Position numbers and translations under genes: made by a program
In this document: positions 1-9,630 of the stretch, one piece after another
How the letters are laid out: each line of letters starts with the position of its first letter
How positions within the stretch are numbered: position 1 is the stretch's first letter
The notes under the pieces: generated by a model
Database searches by the model: none
The model's input: the letters and a program-made list of their open reading frames with translations, nothing else
What the model was told of the DNA's origin: nothing
Source of the DNA: Mnemiopsis leidyi
Taxonomy: Eukaryota > Ctenophora > Tentaculata > Lobata > Bolinopsidae
Direction of reading: 5' to 3'
Assembly: GCA_000226015.1 (NCBI GenBank)
Contig: JH152673.1
Location: forward strand, 122,621 to 142,896
DNA: 20,276 bases

Positions 1-3
1 CAC

Positions 4-62
<59 letters not shown>

Positions 63-185
63 CCACCACACACACTCACAGTCACACACACACACGCATG
101 CGCGCACATTCACACACACTCACACCACACACACACCCACATACATGCACACACACATGCACAGGCAGACACACACACACACAAC
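1..185. repeat. CA/AC dinucleotide microsatellite, degenerate on the right
   Basis: Nearly pure AC repeats run over the first 60 bases. From there to about 185 they become interrupted CAC/ACAT/ACTC-rich sequence with ACATGCAC and GCGCGC inserts. The array may extend beyond the left edge. Confidence 0.97.
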
Positions 186-1837
186 TCAAATGTTTCTGAA
201 ATTTATAAAGATAAGCATTTAGCATTGTTAAACTAGTTCAATATAAAACATGAAGTTATGACACGAAATTAGATACATGATTAGGAATGGTCATGATCTT
301 GAAAATAACTTTAAAATAATGAAAAATACATGAAATGAACGTAAAATCTTAGTTCTTTAGTTGTTCCGCAAGGTTTAGCACAGTACACGATACGGCGGAC
401 TAACAGCTCAGAAAGAAATAATGTATATAACTGTCAGCCTTGTAATTTGTTTTAGTTATTTGAATAATTGTTTTAGTTATTTGAATATATAAAGATATCA
501 TGACAATTTTGACTCAGGCGCAAACCAAAACCATTGGTCTGACCAAGTTTAATTAAGTCACCTGATGTTGTAAGAAAACGTTTTCATATTCTCTCAACTC
601 TTACGAAATATGTGAATGGCCCCAATTAGGTAGGTTTCTAGACAACGTCTCAAAATGAATCCTTTAAATGAAAATTCATAGTAGACAAAGCTTATCAAAT
701 GGAAATACTAACTGATATGATTACTTAAATCCACAAACTTACGATTCAAACTTCATAACAGTTCAGTGTTCAAAACATTTACTAAACGAATACTTATTAC
801 TTAACAGAAGTAGTGCGGTGTACAGCTCAAAACCCTAAGCCCCAAAACAAAATCATTTAAACCGCATCAATTTTACACTTGCGTCCTCTTTGGACAATAG
901 AACTCGTGTCAAGATCGCCTGTGACCATTTTGTGTAAAATACTAGGAAGTACGAAATATTGTGTATTGAAAAAGTTTGTGTCCATAGCATATATCAATAA
1001 AGTTCATATAATAATCAGATTCTTGACTCACTTAAAGGGGGCGGGGTCAAATTACCATTATTACTTAACCAGGAAGTCTGGTCACAATTTTCACAAGAAC
1101 CATTAAAAAATTTTAATTTTGTTAATGGCACATGTATTTGAACCGTGACCATGTATAACGAAAATATCAGGGTACGAGTTTCAGGGTCAAATTAATCATG
1201 GCAAAGGTAAAATCAGAGGGTGCCGTGGTTAGTAGGTCAAAACCCCTCCCCCTGTTAAGATTCAATTAAGAGCGGGTCAATTTGCTGAGGTGTGCAGATT
1301 TGTTTACAGAAGAAATGATAACAGCGAATAACCAATCAGCGTTCGACACTGGAAATAATATGCTATGTTTCTGTCAGGTCTTCTTAGATAACTGTGATGG
1401 ACTGTGATAGAAAATATTTTCAAGTTTTCGATTTATCCTCACCTTAAACTGTCTTTTTTGAGTAAAAGAACAGGCGTTTCGATTATTTCTTCACCCATTA
1501 ACAACAGCAAAACCAATATCTACGCACGATTGATTTCCCCGAAGAAGACTAAAATAATAATATATAATTTTAACACTCCTTGGTTTGCATCTAACAGAAA
1601 TTAGATTTTGATTCACAAACAAAACAATCAGTGCATACTATCACGACCAAAAACCTTCAGCGCGGCTCGGAAAACAAATTTTTCCGCTCATACTCTATTT
1701 CTCAAGAAAGGAAGAAGTCTAGAAAGTACTTGTAGTACACTATAGCTATATAGCAGCATTCACAGCACTTTTTGTAGTATTCATAGTTCTGCTACACTAC
1801 AGCATATAGCTACAGAAGCATTGACAGTACAGCCCCA
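186..1837. other. Gene-poor flank 3' of makorin
   Basis: AT-rich sequence with no supported exon on either strand. The only structures seen are a 21-bp direct repeat (TGTTTTAGTTATTTGAATAA core, twice at 448-488) and a CTATAGCTATATAGC-rich palindromic patch near 1738-1815, probably in the makorin 3' untranslated region. Short open frames at 879-1106 and 1404-1604 lack recognisable protein signal. Confidence 0.6.
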
Positions 1838-1981
1838 TTATTGAGGGTGGATGTTGAGTTCCTGAAAGAGAGCCCGGAGAGCTGCCAGCTGGTTGGTGTG
1901 GTGGGTTGTGGAGGCCGAGTAGGTCAGCAGCTCGTCCAGGAAGTCCGAAAGAAGCGGTCTGGAACCGACGACAAAGTCGCC
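1838..1981 (-). CDS. MKRN: Makorin terminal exon and stop
   Basis: From acceptor AACTCTCAG|GGC the frame reads GDFVVGSRPLLSDFLDELL and then a hydrophilic tail ending ELNIHPQ before TAA (1838-1840). Phase 0 matches the upstream exon. The acceptor has a weak pyrimidine tract, so its exact position is less certain than the reading frame. No clear AATAAA was found just downstream. Confidence 0.7.
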   Translation of the reverse strand, partial: GDFVVGSRPLLSDFLDELLTYSASTTHHTNQLAALRALFQELNIHPQ

Positions 1982-4900
1982 CTGAGAGTTTACACGTCTC
2001 TTCACCTGGGATTAGTGGGCGATATTTGTTAATTAGGTGACTTAACGCCGTTTGTTTTAAGCTATTGAACATTAAAAGTTCCAGAGAGAAGAGGAAATTA
2101 ACGTGATAACACGAGACTCCTACCAAATACAGAGAAAAGTAACATTCAAATCAGAACTGTTATGAGACTGAACAACTATCCGCTGCTACTACAAATAAAC
2201 TTCTACCAAAAGTACTTACCACGTTATCCGGGACAATGGTCCCGTCTGGAAGTGCGTGTTTGTAGAAACAGTTAGCTCCGAACGGACAGTGGTCTCTGCC
2301 CTTGTTGAAGTGCATACAGTCTTTCGTGGCAAGGTGCTCTTTGTAGCCCTGGACAAGTCTGTCTTTCTCGGCAGGGTCGGATACCCACACCTGAGGTAGT
2401 TGTACTTAGTAATAATTAGTAACCTGAGTTAATTATACTCACTAATAATTAGTAACCTGAGTTAATAATACTCACCCAGACCTGAGGTGGAATTAAACTC
2501 ATCATGAAGCATTGTGTAATCAGTAACCTCATGTTATCATACTAATTCAATAACTACGATGGGGAAATTGTTTCATTATGCGTTAAAACTTTCTAGACGG
2601 GTCACGGCGGTTCTAACAAGCTGCTTACAATAAAAAATAATCGCACTCCGAAAATAAGGCTCAAAGTTGCTTAATATTACTGTTTTTTATTGATCTGGTA
2701 CTACCAAGAAATAGCGAGACTACTCAGTGCATGCAGTATACCCGCAGATACATCAACATCCTGATTTGTACAATGTACAAAGTACATCTGTTTACATCCT
2801 TATTTACCAAGCACGACTGTACTCAGCTTCCTAGGTAGCCCATACACAATGGAATTTTGTCGAGATACTGTACTGCAACAAGTCAATCGAGCTGTAGTTA
2901 CTGCATACCGAGCATTCCAATGCAGCGCTAGATTATAGCTGGTTTGGGGAAGTATACTGCACCTTGTGAAGGTCTTCTCAGAGCTACAAAATTTATCTTA
3001 AGACCGATCCACCAAATAAAGTCCATAATATGAGAACATACAGTTGTTAGGGTTACGGCCCTCCTAAATTTATGGCCAGGGTTTGAAGTTAGAAGTGTTG
3101 TTGAGCGGCCTAAAATGTTAAGTGTCAACTACAAATTGAAACCAAATTCCAAAAGTAACGATAAGTAACAACAATCACTGAACAGGGCGAAATAAATCTT
3201 CAATGCAGCAAACCTCAGAGGGAATTATGAAGTAGCTCGTTTTTCTGCAAATAGGGCAGTTTCGTTTGGTCTGATCTTTAGTTTGGCTGGATCTCCATTT
3301 TCTTATACATTCTATACAGAAAGTGTGCCAACACTCTGATAGCAAACCGAATCTGATGGGAAACGGGTTATTCTATTGTTTATGTTCTGAGTTTGTTGGC
3401 TGAAATTTCAATAGTTTGAATCACTTATCTCACAGCCAGATTTCGCGTCATTTATATCAAATTCAACCTTTTGATAACGAAAAAGCAGAAATTATGAAAC
3501 GTCAGCAAATATCATTTTCAAATCTTAGAGAACTTACTTTCTCTGTTTTTTGTCATCCTTTTCGAGAACGACTTCATAACAAATAGCGCAGGTTAATTCT
3601 CTACTTGCTTCAGCCGCTTTCTCGTATGATTTTAACTCCGCACAAATATCCTCATGGCACTGAAATGTAATGCAATAGACGTATTGAGCTATTGATAGAG
3701 TCACGCACAGAAAAGGTTATCGGTTGCTAAGCGATGGAAACAATATACCTCTCTTTGAAGGAAACCTCCGAAAATTGCATATTTTGAATCTTACTGAAAA
3801 TAATCCAAGGTGTGCGCGCGACCCAAAATTAGCATTTTGAAATACATTTTAATTTGAGAATTGCATCGCGCGTCACGCGAAGTTTTTCAAAAACAGCAAC
3901 AAAAGCTAAATTTCTGAGAGGGACGAAGGTTCCTGACAACCTGAGGTTGTCAGGATACTAAATCTGGACGTGATAATATCTCCCACATCCGGTATCAACT
4001 GTTAGAGCGTGATGATGCGTATCTCTGACAAGGTTTCATGGCCTAGTACAATTGTAAACAAGACTTTAAACTAGCTGTGTGATAGGAACATTAATGTTAC
4101 ATTTTATAGTCTTGTCGCAGTGTATTTGAAAACTCTTTCCAGTAATAAGTTAGAAGTAAGGGGAGAGGGTCATACGATGGCTGTGAGGGGCAAGGGTTAG
4201 AGGGAAATATAATGCGAGGCTCGTTTAGAGTATAATTTGTCTTCCCAACACCGCACGACGCATTACGCAACACAATATTTGGTACACAAGCCAAACAGAA
4301 GAATTATACGTAACGTGTTGGACAAAAACTCGTACCTTTTGAAGTTTGGCGTTGTTGGGGGGCAAGCAGTAGAGGTTACAGTGCCGACAGAGGAGACCGT
4401 GAATATTGATACAAAACTCGCCATCCTCGCACGATCCAGCTTCTAGATAATAGGGACACAGCTGGCCACTCGTACCGGGCGCACCTGAATGGATAATAGG
4501 GTCGGATAGATGTAAAGATAATGTGGAAATCATCAGCTCAGTAATGCTTCAGGAGAAGGGATATTGTAGTTTCAGTTGAATCAGTTTCAGTCTCAGTCAT
4601 TTCTGAATGTTGGAAGGCAGCTATCTCAAACCGTATACTCCCTAACTTAAAATAACGACAAGTTTTTGAGGTAAATTATAGAGGGATGTGTTTTTGGGGA
4701 GGGTCACAAATGTTTCGTATCATGTGACTTGTATCGTCCAATGAGAAGTTAGCTAACGCAAATCATTATCAAGCAATGATAAATTGTGTAAAATACACGA
4801 TTTGTGACCCTCAGATTTACTCAGTTAGACAGTGCAATCAGTTTCCCAGATTGACCATCAACTCATCAATTATTACCGTGGCCCCGATCCCCCCTATGAA

Positions 4901-5419
4901 ATCGATCAAAGTATTCTGTATTTTTGTATTTAAACTCTTACTTTATACTTTTTTTAATACACTCTTTAATTACTTAAATTCCTTTGTCATTTTAGGACCC
5001 CCAATCTTAGTCTATGCAAAAACGGCTGTACATAAATCATAGACACATCTTAAACAGATTTTAGACAGATTTGAGGCATATAAGTAGATAAGCTGATTTG
5101 ACCGATTAGACAGATTTTATCATGAATGTCAGATTTTATCATAAGATAGATTGATTAAATTACCTGCAACCTCACTATCCTCGACAGCATTTCCTTCTGG
5201 CCGAGAGTGAGCAGCAGTGACATCACTGTACCTCCAACTACCATCTCCCGAGCTCGAGGATAACGTCTTGTCAGTAGAGAAATTCCTGGAGGAGCTGGTG
5301 GCAGGGGGTTCCTGGGATCGGGAGGTTTGTAAGCTTGTATCTTGTGGGGAGGCTGTGAAGGTTTGAGGTGTAAATCTTCGTCCAGGAACAAATTCTGGTG
5401 CATCAACGTTCCATGACAT
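1838..5419 (-). CDS. MKRN: Makorin-family RING E3 ubiquitin ligase, six visible exons
   Basis: The spliced model joins 5419-5164, 4484-4336, 3659-3538, 3352-3214, 2390-2220 and 1981-1838 on the minus strand. All junctions are GT/AG and phases match, giving 981 nt and about 326 residues plus TAA. Domains by model residue: PAM2-like motif 3-12 (WNVDAPEFVP); CCCH finger C95, C104, C110, H114; makorin Cys-His C118, C121, H137, C141; RING C159, C162, C183, H185, C188, C191, C208, C211; CCCH finger C247, C257, C263, H267; then a tail containing RPLLSDFLDELL. This order is characteristic of makorins, RNA-binding E3 ligases that transfer ubiquitin from an E2. Family members usually reach 400-480 residues with one or two further CCCH fingers before the PAM2 linker. 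Those fingers are not visible here, so upstream exons may be missing from the model or the gene may be shorter. Paralogue (MKRN1 versus MKRN2) is not resolved. Confidence 0.88.
2220..2390 (-). CDS. MKRN: Makorin exon: C-terminal CCCH finger
   Basis: The 57-codon exon has acceptor CTACCTCAG|GTG and donor AACGTG|GTAAGT, phase 0 at both ends. It encodes VWVSDPAEKDRLVQGYKE, then CMHFNKGRDHCPFGANCFYKH and ALPDG. The CPFG...C(F/L)YKHA.PDG signature is diagnostic of makorins. Confidence 0.9.
2391..3213 (-). other. Makorin intron (before C-terminal CCCH exon)
   Basis: An 823-bp intron. Apart from the 33-bp duplication at its 3' end it holds only unremarkable AT-rich sequence. The minus-strand open frame 2928-3128 has no similarity I recognise. 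Confidence 0.7.
2410..2475. repeat. 33-bp tandem duplication in makorin intron
   Basis: Copies at 2410-2442 and 2443-2475 differ at one base. Each contains ACCTGAG, which on the gene strand is CTCAGGT, an acceptor-like word. A third related segment at about 2471-2490 resembles the true exon boundary at 2390. Confidence 0.9.
3214..3352 (-). CDS. MKRN: Makorin exon: core of the C3HC4 RING
   Basis: The acceptor is CCCATCAG|A, and the added base completes a Lys codon. The exon contains FGLLSECWHTFCIEC, IRKW and NCPICR, which supply the remaining RING ligands (C, H, C, C, C, C). It ends FIIPSE, close to the FVIPS motif after the RING in vertebrate makorins. The donor GAG|GTTTGC is weaker than the others. 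Confidence 0.88.
3538..3659 (-). CDS. MKRN: Makorin exon: Cys-His end and first RING cysteines
   Basis: The acceptor is ACATTTCAG|TGC and the donor is AGAAA|GTAAGT, giving 122 nt that end in phase 2. It begins CHEDIC, completing the makorin Cys-His motif. It ends with TCAICYEVVLEK, the first two zinc ligands of the RING. The start joins phase 0 to the previous exon. Confidence 0.87.
3660..4335 (-). other. Makorin intron with a perfect palindrome
   Basis: A 676-bp intron between the Cys-His exons. It contains the 23-bp palindrome at 3932-3954 and a CGCG-rich patch near 3866-3882 (ATCGCGCGTCACGCGAA). Nothing coding is supported. Confidence 0.7.
3932..3954. repeat. Perfect palindrome, 11-bp arms
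   Basis: CCTGACAACCT, one central G, then AGGTTGTCAGG. Arms are exact reverse complements and could form a cruciform or a hairpin in the pre-mRNA. Confidence 0.9.
4336..4484 (-). CDS. MKRN: Makorin exon: CCCH finger and start of makorin Cys-His motif
   Basis: The acceptor is CCATTCAG|GT and the donor is CAAAAG|GTACGA. The 149 nt complete the split glycine codon and add 49 codons. It encodes CPYYLEAGSC...C...H, a C-x8-C-x5-C-x3-H finger, followed by GLLCRHC, the first Cys pair of the makorin-specific Cys-His region. Confidence 0.87.
4485..5163 (-). other. Makorin intron following the PAM2 exon
   Basis: A 679-bp intron. Bases 5050-5145 contain a degenerate repeat of AGACAGATTTTA-like words (at least four). 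The plus-strand open frame 4776-5042 is AT-rich and shows no protein signal. Confidence 0.65.
5164..5419 (-). CDS. MKRN: Makorin exon with PAM2-like motif (first visible exon)
   Basis: It encodes 85 codons plus one base. After ATG at 5419 it carries WNVDAPEFVP, a good match to the PABP-binding PAM2 consensus (L/W-N-x-x-A-x-E-F-x-P). A Ser/Thr/Pro-rich, probably disordered linker follows. The exon ends at GCAG|GTAATT. The ATG may not be the true start: a strong acceptor (TTCTCTTGTAG) lies one base upstream, at 5421-5422. In vertebrate MKRN1 the equivalent PAM2 stretch is internal, after two CCCH fingers. Confidence 0.75.
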
Positions 5420-5871
5420 ACTACAAGAGAACTTGGTTAGAGAGTTGGAATAAATTCAAATGGTTAGATTGAATCCTAATCTTTAGCTGAGCGCTTAGTT
5501 ACCAAATAAATTTCCAGCTACAAAAAATCGTAGACTGGTAATAGCTGCTAAAATTGCAGACAGTTAGCAGAATATCTTTATGGATCACTGTTTAGTTCAT
5601 TCTGTTGAGTTCAAAAAATGAGAAAATAAATTTTTGTAGATTCCCCTTAATAAATCCACAAGTAAATGAAAGAGGAAATTCCAATGATGTTTGCCAACTT
5701 TGTGGTACTTTTGAGGTCGAGAATGACTAATTTCAAAATCAAAGTTACCCACAAAAACCGTTATTTAAAATCAATAATCTACCTGTACAAATACACTTGT
5801 CTTTGTGAAATGTTCAAGATTATTAAGTTAGAACAGTCATGTTCACTGCTCTCTCTCTATCTCTTCCACAG

Positions 5872-6102
5872 ATCACCCAGAGGGCATCACTACTTCAGAC
5901 CCCACCACCATCCTCATCTTTCACATATTAATCATCTCACATGTGGAACAGTTGTCGGAAGCCGGCAAATGGGAGTACATTTTCCTCATCGACCAATCTC
6001 GTTAAAGAAACACTTAAAAAGAATATTCTTAGAATACAGTGTAGTCATGGGACTATAGACTGGTCTGACCTGAACTTTGACCTTAAAGAACTTTCCTTTT
6101 AA
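5872..6102 (+). pseudogene. Exon-like frameshifted fragment, weak Nup96 resemblance
   Basis: A strong acceptor (CTCTCTATCTCTTCCACAG) precedes an open frame reading HPEGITTSDPTT, then SHVEQLSEAGKWEYIFLIDQS, stopping at 6003-6005. A frame shift at about 6000 reopens as VKETLKKNILRIQCSHG and IDWSDLNFDLKELSF to TAA at 6100-6102. The QL..AG.WEY..F spacing, followed by a (V)KE..KK.IL segment, resembles the Nup96 part of NUP98 (QLE..GLWEWA.FVLLH..., then VRELL.RH). Similarity is judged by eye. It may instead be the last exon of an unrelated gene ending at 6005. No companion exons were found nearby. Confidence 0.33.
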
Positions 6103-7032
6103 GAGTAAAGAATAAAAGAACATAAAAACAATTGGCCAAACCTTGCCACATACCTAATGTGTGGTATGGAAACCAAACTCTAGACATAACAAGCCTTTTT
6201 GTGCATGTGATTCTACTTGGTGGCTGAGCTGTTTTCTGGACTAGCATGGGCGGTGCGTGTGCGCATGGCTCCGAATTGGGACAGGGCGCCAGCGACCTGT
6301 CCTGGTTTGGGGCCGCACTGCTTTAGCAACTGAGCCTCAGTGGACAAGCTCACGGGAATGGCGTTTAACTGAAATCTTGCGCGCATTGGCATGCAAAACT
6401 TCGAAAAAATCACAAATTCCCGCTCGCTTCGATCATTCATTGTTCCTATTATTTTTGTGCAAACAAGTTAGTTGAACAACCACTTGCGAGATGATTGTTT
6501 ACTGGACAAGCTGATGTAAATATGTTCAGCATTGAACGACAAATGATTACTCTCCAACTTCATTTACAAAACATATTTTTGGAGCTGACGTTTCTGCGGT
6601 CTTTCCCTCTTAGATCTTTGGTAGTTATGCTTACTAGATCTTGGTGATTATGCATACAACGTTTCCTCTTGGGAAAATCCGCAGAATTTGAGTTATGCCC
6701 TACTTTGTGCCATGTCAGATAATAGGATTCAGAATTTGTTGAGATTGCGTATTGAAATGCCTGGCATTTTGAGCATGCGACTCGTCTCTGTCAAGCTAAA
6801 TAGGACGAGATGTAATTGTACCAAAAAATCAATTTTGCATGTTACATAAAGTACATCAGTAAAACTTCTTTGGATGGTTGGCTTATACCAACACTAGTTT
6901 TTGGGCCAAAATCGGCTTAGAGAAACCAGATTTACAGCATGTTGGATAAAACTTGCTAAAATTGCGTACGATATCGCCGACTCATCAAATTCTGGCTACC
7001 TGTTATTTAGCTGGCAGGCGGAAGTGCCGTAA
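6103..7032. other. Intergenic, nothing recognised
   Basis: No supported gene. Bases 6240-6390 are locally GC-richer (CGCGC, GGCGCC words) and give short open frames on both strands without protein signal. The rest is AT-rich. Confidence 0.5.
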
Positions 7033-7620
7033 CATCTAAGCAAATTTAATGCCCTCATAAAAAACCATCTGATTGATCGAACTGGGAATGTCTGTGGCAT
7101 GTCCACTAATTGTAGTTTATACTGACAAACTTCCTCAACATATTAATTGAAAGGTTTAACAGTGAACAGTTCCAACTAAGAAAGACAAAAGCATATCTCA
7201 GCTAATTGATGGAAAGGTTGCTGAGCTATAAATTCGTAGGGCCTCAAGAAATCAAATTAGGAAAAGGAGGCTTGTTGCCCCAATATGATAATTTATTGAG
7301 AGTCTGATTCTGATTTTTAATGATTGAGCTGATATGCTTGCTTTCGAGTGTTATATATTTTAGTTATTCACTTATTAATTTTAATCAGCTTATCTAGATA
7401 ATATATTATGTGTGCAATACCTATATGTTATTTAAATCATATTGTTATAATGAGTGGATGCTTGAGGCCGTGCCTAGCACCGATCACTCTCAAATCTAAC
7501 GATAAGCAGTGCCCTTCGGCACTTGTCTCACTGCCTTAAGCCTCCACATGGATAGAATCTATCTTGATATCATATATGTAAATTGTGCTGTAAAATTTAA
7601 TAAATTGTTTAACTGAAATA
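7033..7620 (+). pseudogene. Probable LINE 3' remnant
   Basis: Bases 7042-7110 read KFNALIKNHLIDRTGNVCGM, resembling the FN..L.K.GL.D.....CG segment near the C-terminus of many non-LTR retrotransposon ORF2 proteins. The frame then breaks repeatedly. Downstream lie a 6-bp-stem hairpin (AGTGCC CTTC GGCACT, 7508-7523) and an A-rich tail with several AATAAA-like words (about 7598-7640), as in a LINE 3' end. The protein match is short and by eye. Confidence 0.3.
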
Positions 7621-7640
7621 AACTGTTTTACTAATAAAAA

Positions 7641-8943
7641 AGTAAACCCACAGGCTTAATCAACACCACAAGATATTTTTAGTTGATCATACACATTTCT
7701 TAGTAAAATACGTTTTTTAAAGTAAAATACGATTTTATTTTCTTGGCATTTTACACTATCAAAATATAGAATATAAATCATTTCTCTGTGTTGGATACAC
7801 CCGCAATGCGCGCACGCGGCAGCAGGTTGAGGTAGACTCATAAATCACTCCAGGCTGTGCCGCGCACAGTGCCTTCCGCAGAACAGGTGTCTCTCAATAA
7901 TGTAAATTTTACAACAAACAACCATTAGTAAATAAATGCTAGATTAAATAATTATTTGTAAGTGTGTGCTACAGTCATCACATAATATGGAATAAACCGT
8001 AAAGCAAGAAGATACATTCCTTAATGCTTGGGTTTTCATCATTCCCTGTGACAGCGATATTAATATTCCTAAATAGTCAAGTTAGGATATTCCTCATTCC
8101 ACCGGAGTTTCAAACACAATTTTCAACGCCGCTAAAAACACCATTATACTCGCCAGTCATGTGAGCATTCAGGGGGCAGTCTTGCTTTCCCGTGAATGTA
8201 GGTAAAACTTTGATAGATTATTCACGCTCGGTCGCATTTCAGACATGGGTCAACAATTACTGGTATAATGATAAGCAGGTTATGATTATGGTAAGCGTAC
8301 TGTATCAGCTAAGTTAAGTGATCAGTGATCATGACTGGCGAGCACTCGCCAAGCCTCCAATCCCGACAAAAGAGCAAACAGGGCTGGCAAGTAGGCGAGA
8401 CTCAAAAAGGTCCATGTGCCAACGCTGTTACTACACATCGAGACTGCACGTACGGTGACTTCTCAGTTGGTTTGTCACAAGATATGGATTAATAATTATA
8501 TAAGGAAAAACAGACAGTCAGCCGAATTGACTTGTCCCAGATTTATACGGACCAAGGGAGCATACGAAGAGCTGCCAAAGGATGAAAACATTGTTCATTA
8601 ACTCTCAGCAAGAGTTAGCAAGAGTTAGCAATCTGATACCTGATTATTGGGTTAATCACATTTACTTTACACTACTAGTTCCGATGATAAAGAACTTAGA
8701 CGATTAACAATCAAATCGTAACAAGCTAACATAATAAGAGAAGAATTCAAGAAACAATTAAATCGTGGTAGTTAGTACTCACATATAATCAAACTTAAAA
8801 TTAGATTCAGTTAATACATCGGTATATTTCTTCAGACAGAATCTTAAAATATAACATTATTTTTATATTTTGATTGTGAAAAATGCCAAGAAAATAAAGT
8901 TGTATTTTAAAAAAGTTGTATTTTATAATACAGCAGTTTCCCC
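7641..8943. other. Intergenic, no gene recognised
   Basis: AT-rich, with small direct repeats (AGTAAAATACG twice near 7710-7731; AGTTGTATTTTA twice near 8896-8925) and a GC-rich patch at 7800-7870. The open frame at 8416-8601 ends AYEELPKDENIVH but shows no known family. Confidence 0.5.
8149..8342. repeat. Inverted repeat pair, possible short MITE
   Basis: CTCGCCAGTCATG at 8149-8161 and CATGACTGGCGAG at 8330-8342 are exact 13-bp reverse complements about 170 bp apart. A non-autonomous element is possible, but no target duplication was established. Confidence 0.5.
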
Positions 8944-8997
8944 ATTGCTCTAACCAAAGCCCCTTTGCGCGCGGAGCGTGCGAAAGCACCTGGTTAG
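8944..8997. repeat. GC-rich fold-back repeat, short copy
   Basis: It begins ATTGCTCTAACCA and ends AGCACCTGGTTAG, with TTTGCGCGCGGAGCGTGCG between. Its ends (CTAACCA / TGGTTAG) are mutually inverted. It is an internally shortened, inverted relative of the copy at 9186-9296. Confidence 0.75.
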
Positions 8998-9083
8998 GGT
9001 AAGTTTTCTCATTCAAAGATAGAGAATATATAAAGCTCTATAGAATATAAAAATTGTATGCAAAACTAGATATATTTGAACCA

Positions 9084-9175
9084 GTTGACATATACAGTTT
9101 ACATATACAGTTTACATATACAGTTTACATATACAAGTTACATATACAGTTGACATATACATGGTTTACATATAC
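9084..9175. repeat. 13-bp tandem repeat (ACATATACAGTTT)
   Basis: About seven imperfect copies, some with TTGACATATACA or a GG insertion. It lies between the two inverted GC-rich repeats. Confidence 0.9.
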
Positions 9176-9185
9176 TTCAGCTAGC

Positions 9186-9296
9186 TGTAACCAGGTGCTT
9201 ACGCACGCTGCGCGCGCGGCTGCTACGCAGCTTTTCCAGCCACCTCTGTCCTCTGGTAGCGCGCGTAGCGCGCAAAAGGGCGCTGGTTAGAGCAAT
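9186..9296. repeat. GC-rich fold-back repeat, long copy
   Basis: It starts TAACCAGGTGCTTACGCACG and ends with GCGCGCAAAAGGGCGCTGG followed by TTAGAGCAAT. The right 29 bases match the reverse complement of 8944-8972 with three mismatches. Internal mini-palindromes include GCTGCTACGCAGC and GCGCGCGTAGCGCGC. The open frame 9054-9290 across it is incidental. Confidence 0.75.
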
Positions 9297-9414
9297 ACAT
9301 ATACCTCTCAAATTCAGATTTAGTATTATAACATCACTTTTGTGAAATGACATGACAGCTGATTGCGTGCCTGGCCTGGCCGGGCTTTATTGTGTTAGCT
9401 TTTGCGTCGCGTGT

Positions 9415-9630
9415 TCAACGGGCGATGCGCGTCTAGAATTTTTTCGAAATTCATGTCGCCAGGCCAGAAATGCGTAAGAGCGCGTGATGGCCGCAAAGTA
9501 ACAAACGACTGAGGTCTCCAGGCAATCAACGGGCGATGCGCGTCTAGAATTTCTTTGCCAGGCCAGAAATGCGTGACAGCGCGTGATGGCCGTGACAGTA
9601 GGTTATCAACCTACAATCCAGGCAACTAAT
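9415..9630. repeat. ~110-bp tandem duplication
   Basis: TCAACGGGCGATGCGCGTCT starts at 9415 and again at 9526. Both copies continue through AGAATTT, GCCAGGCCAGAAATGCGT and GCGCGTGATGGCCG to TCCAGGCAA. The first copy has about 11 extra bases (near TTTTCGAAATTCATGTCG). Confidence 0.88.

Noticed and set aside
1797..2126. A 109-residue minus-strand open frame at the makorin 3' end.
   Set aside because: The makorin terminal exon uses another frame of the same DNA, supported by splice phase and the RPLLSDFLDELL tail.
5666..6058. A 130-residue plus-strand open frame across 5666-6058.
   Set aside because: It runs through a polypyrimidine tract and intron-like sequence. The exon-like signal from 5872 is in a different frame.
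6921..6936. The 16-mer AGAAACCAGATTTACA also found at 12357-12372.
   Set aside because: Flanks do not align. A shared repeat family is possible, but one exact 16-mer in AT-rich DNA is not enough.
8416..8601. A plus-strand open frame with Cys/His residues considered as a missing makorin CCCH exon.
   Set aside because: It is on the wrong strand for makorin and lacks the C-x(7-9)-C-x5-C-x3-H spacing.
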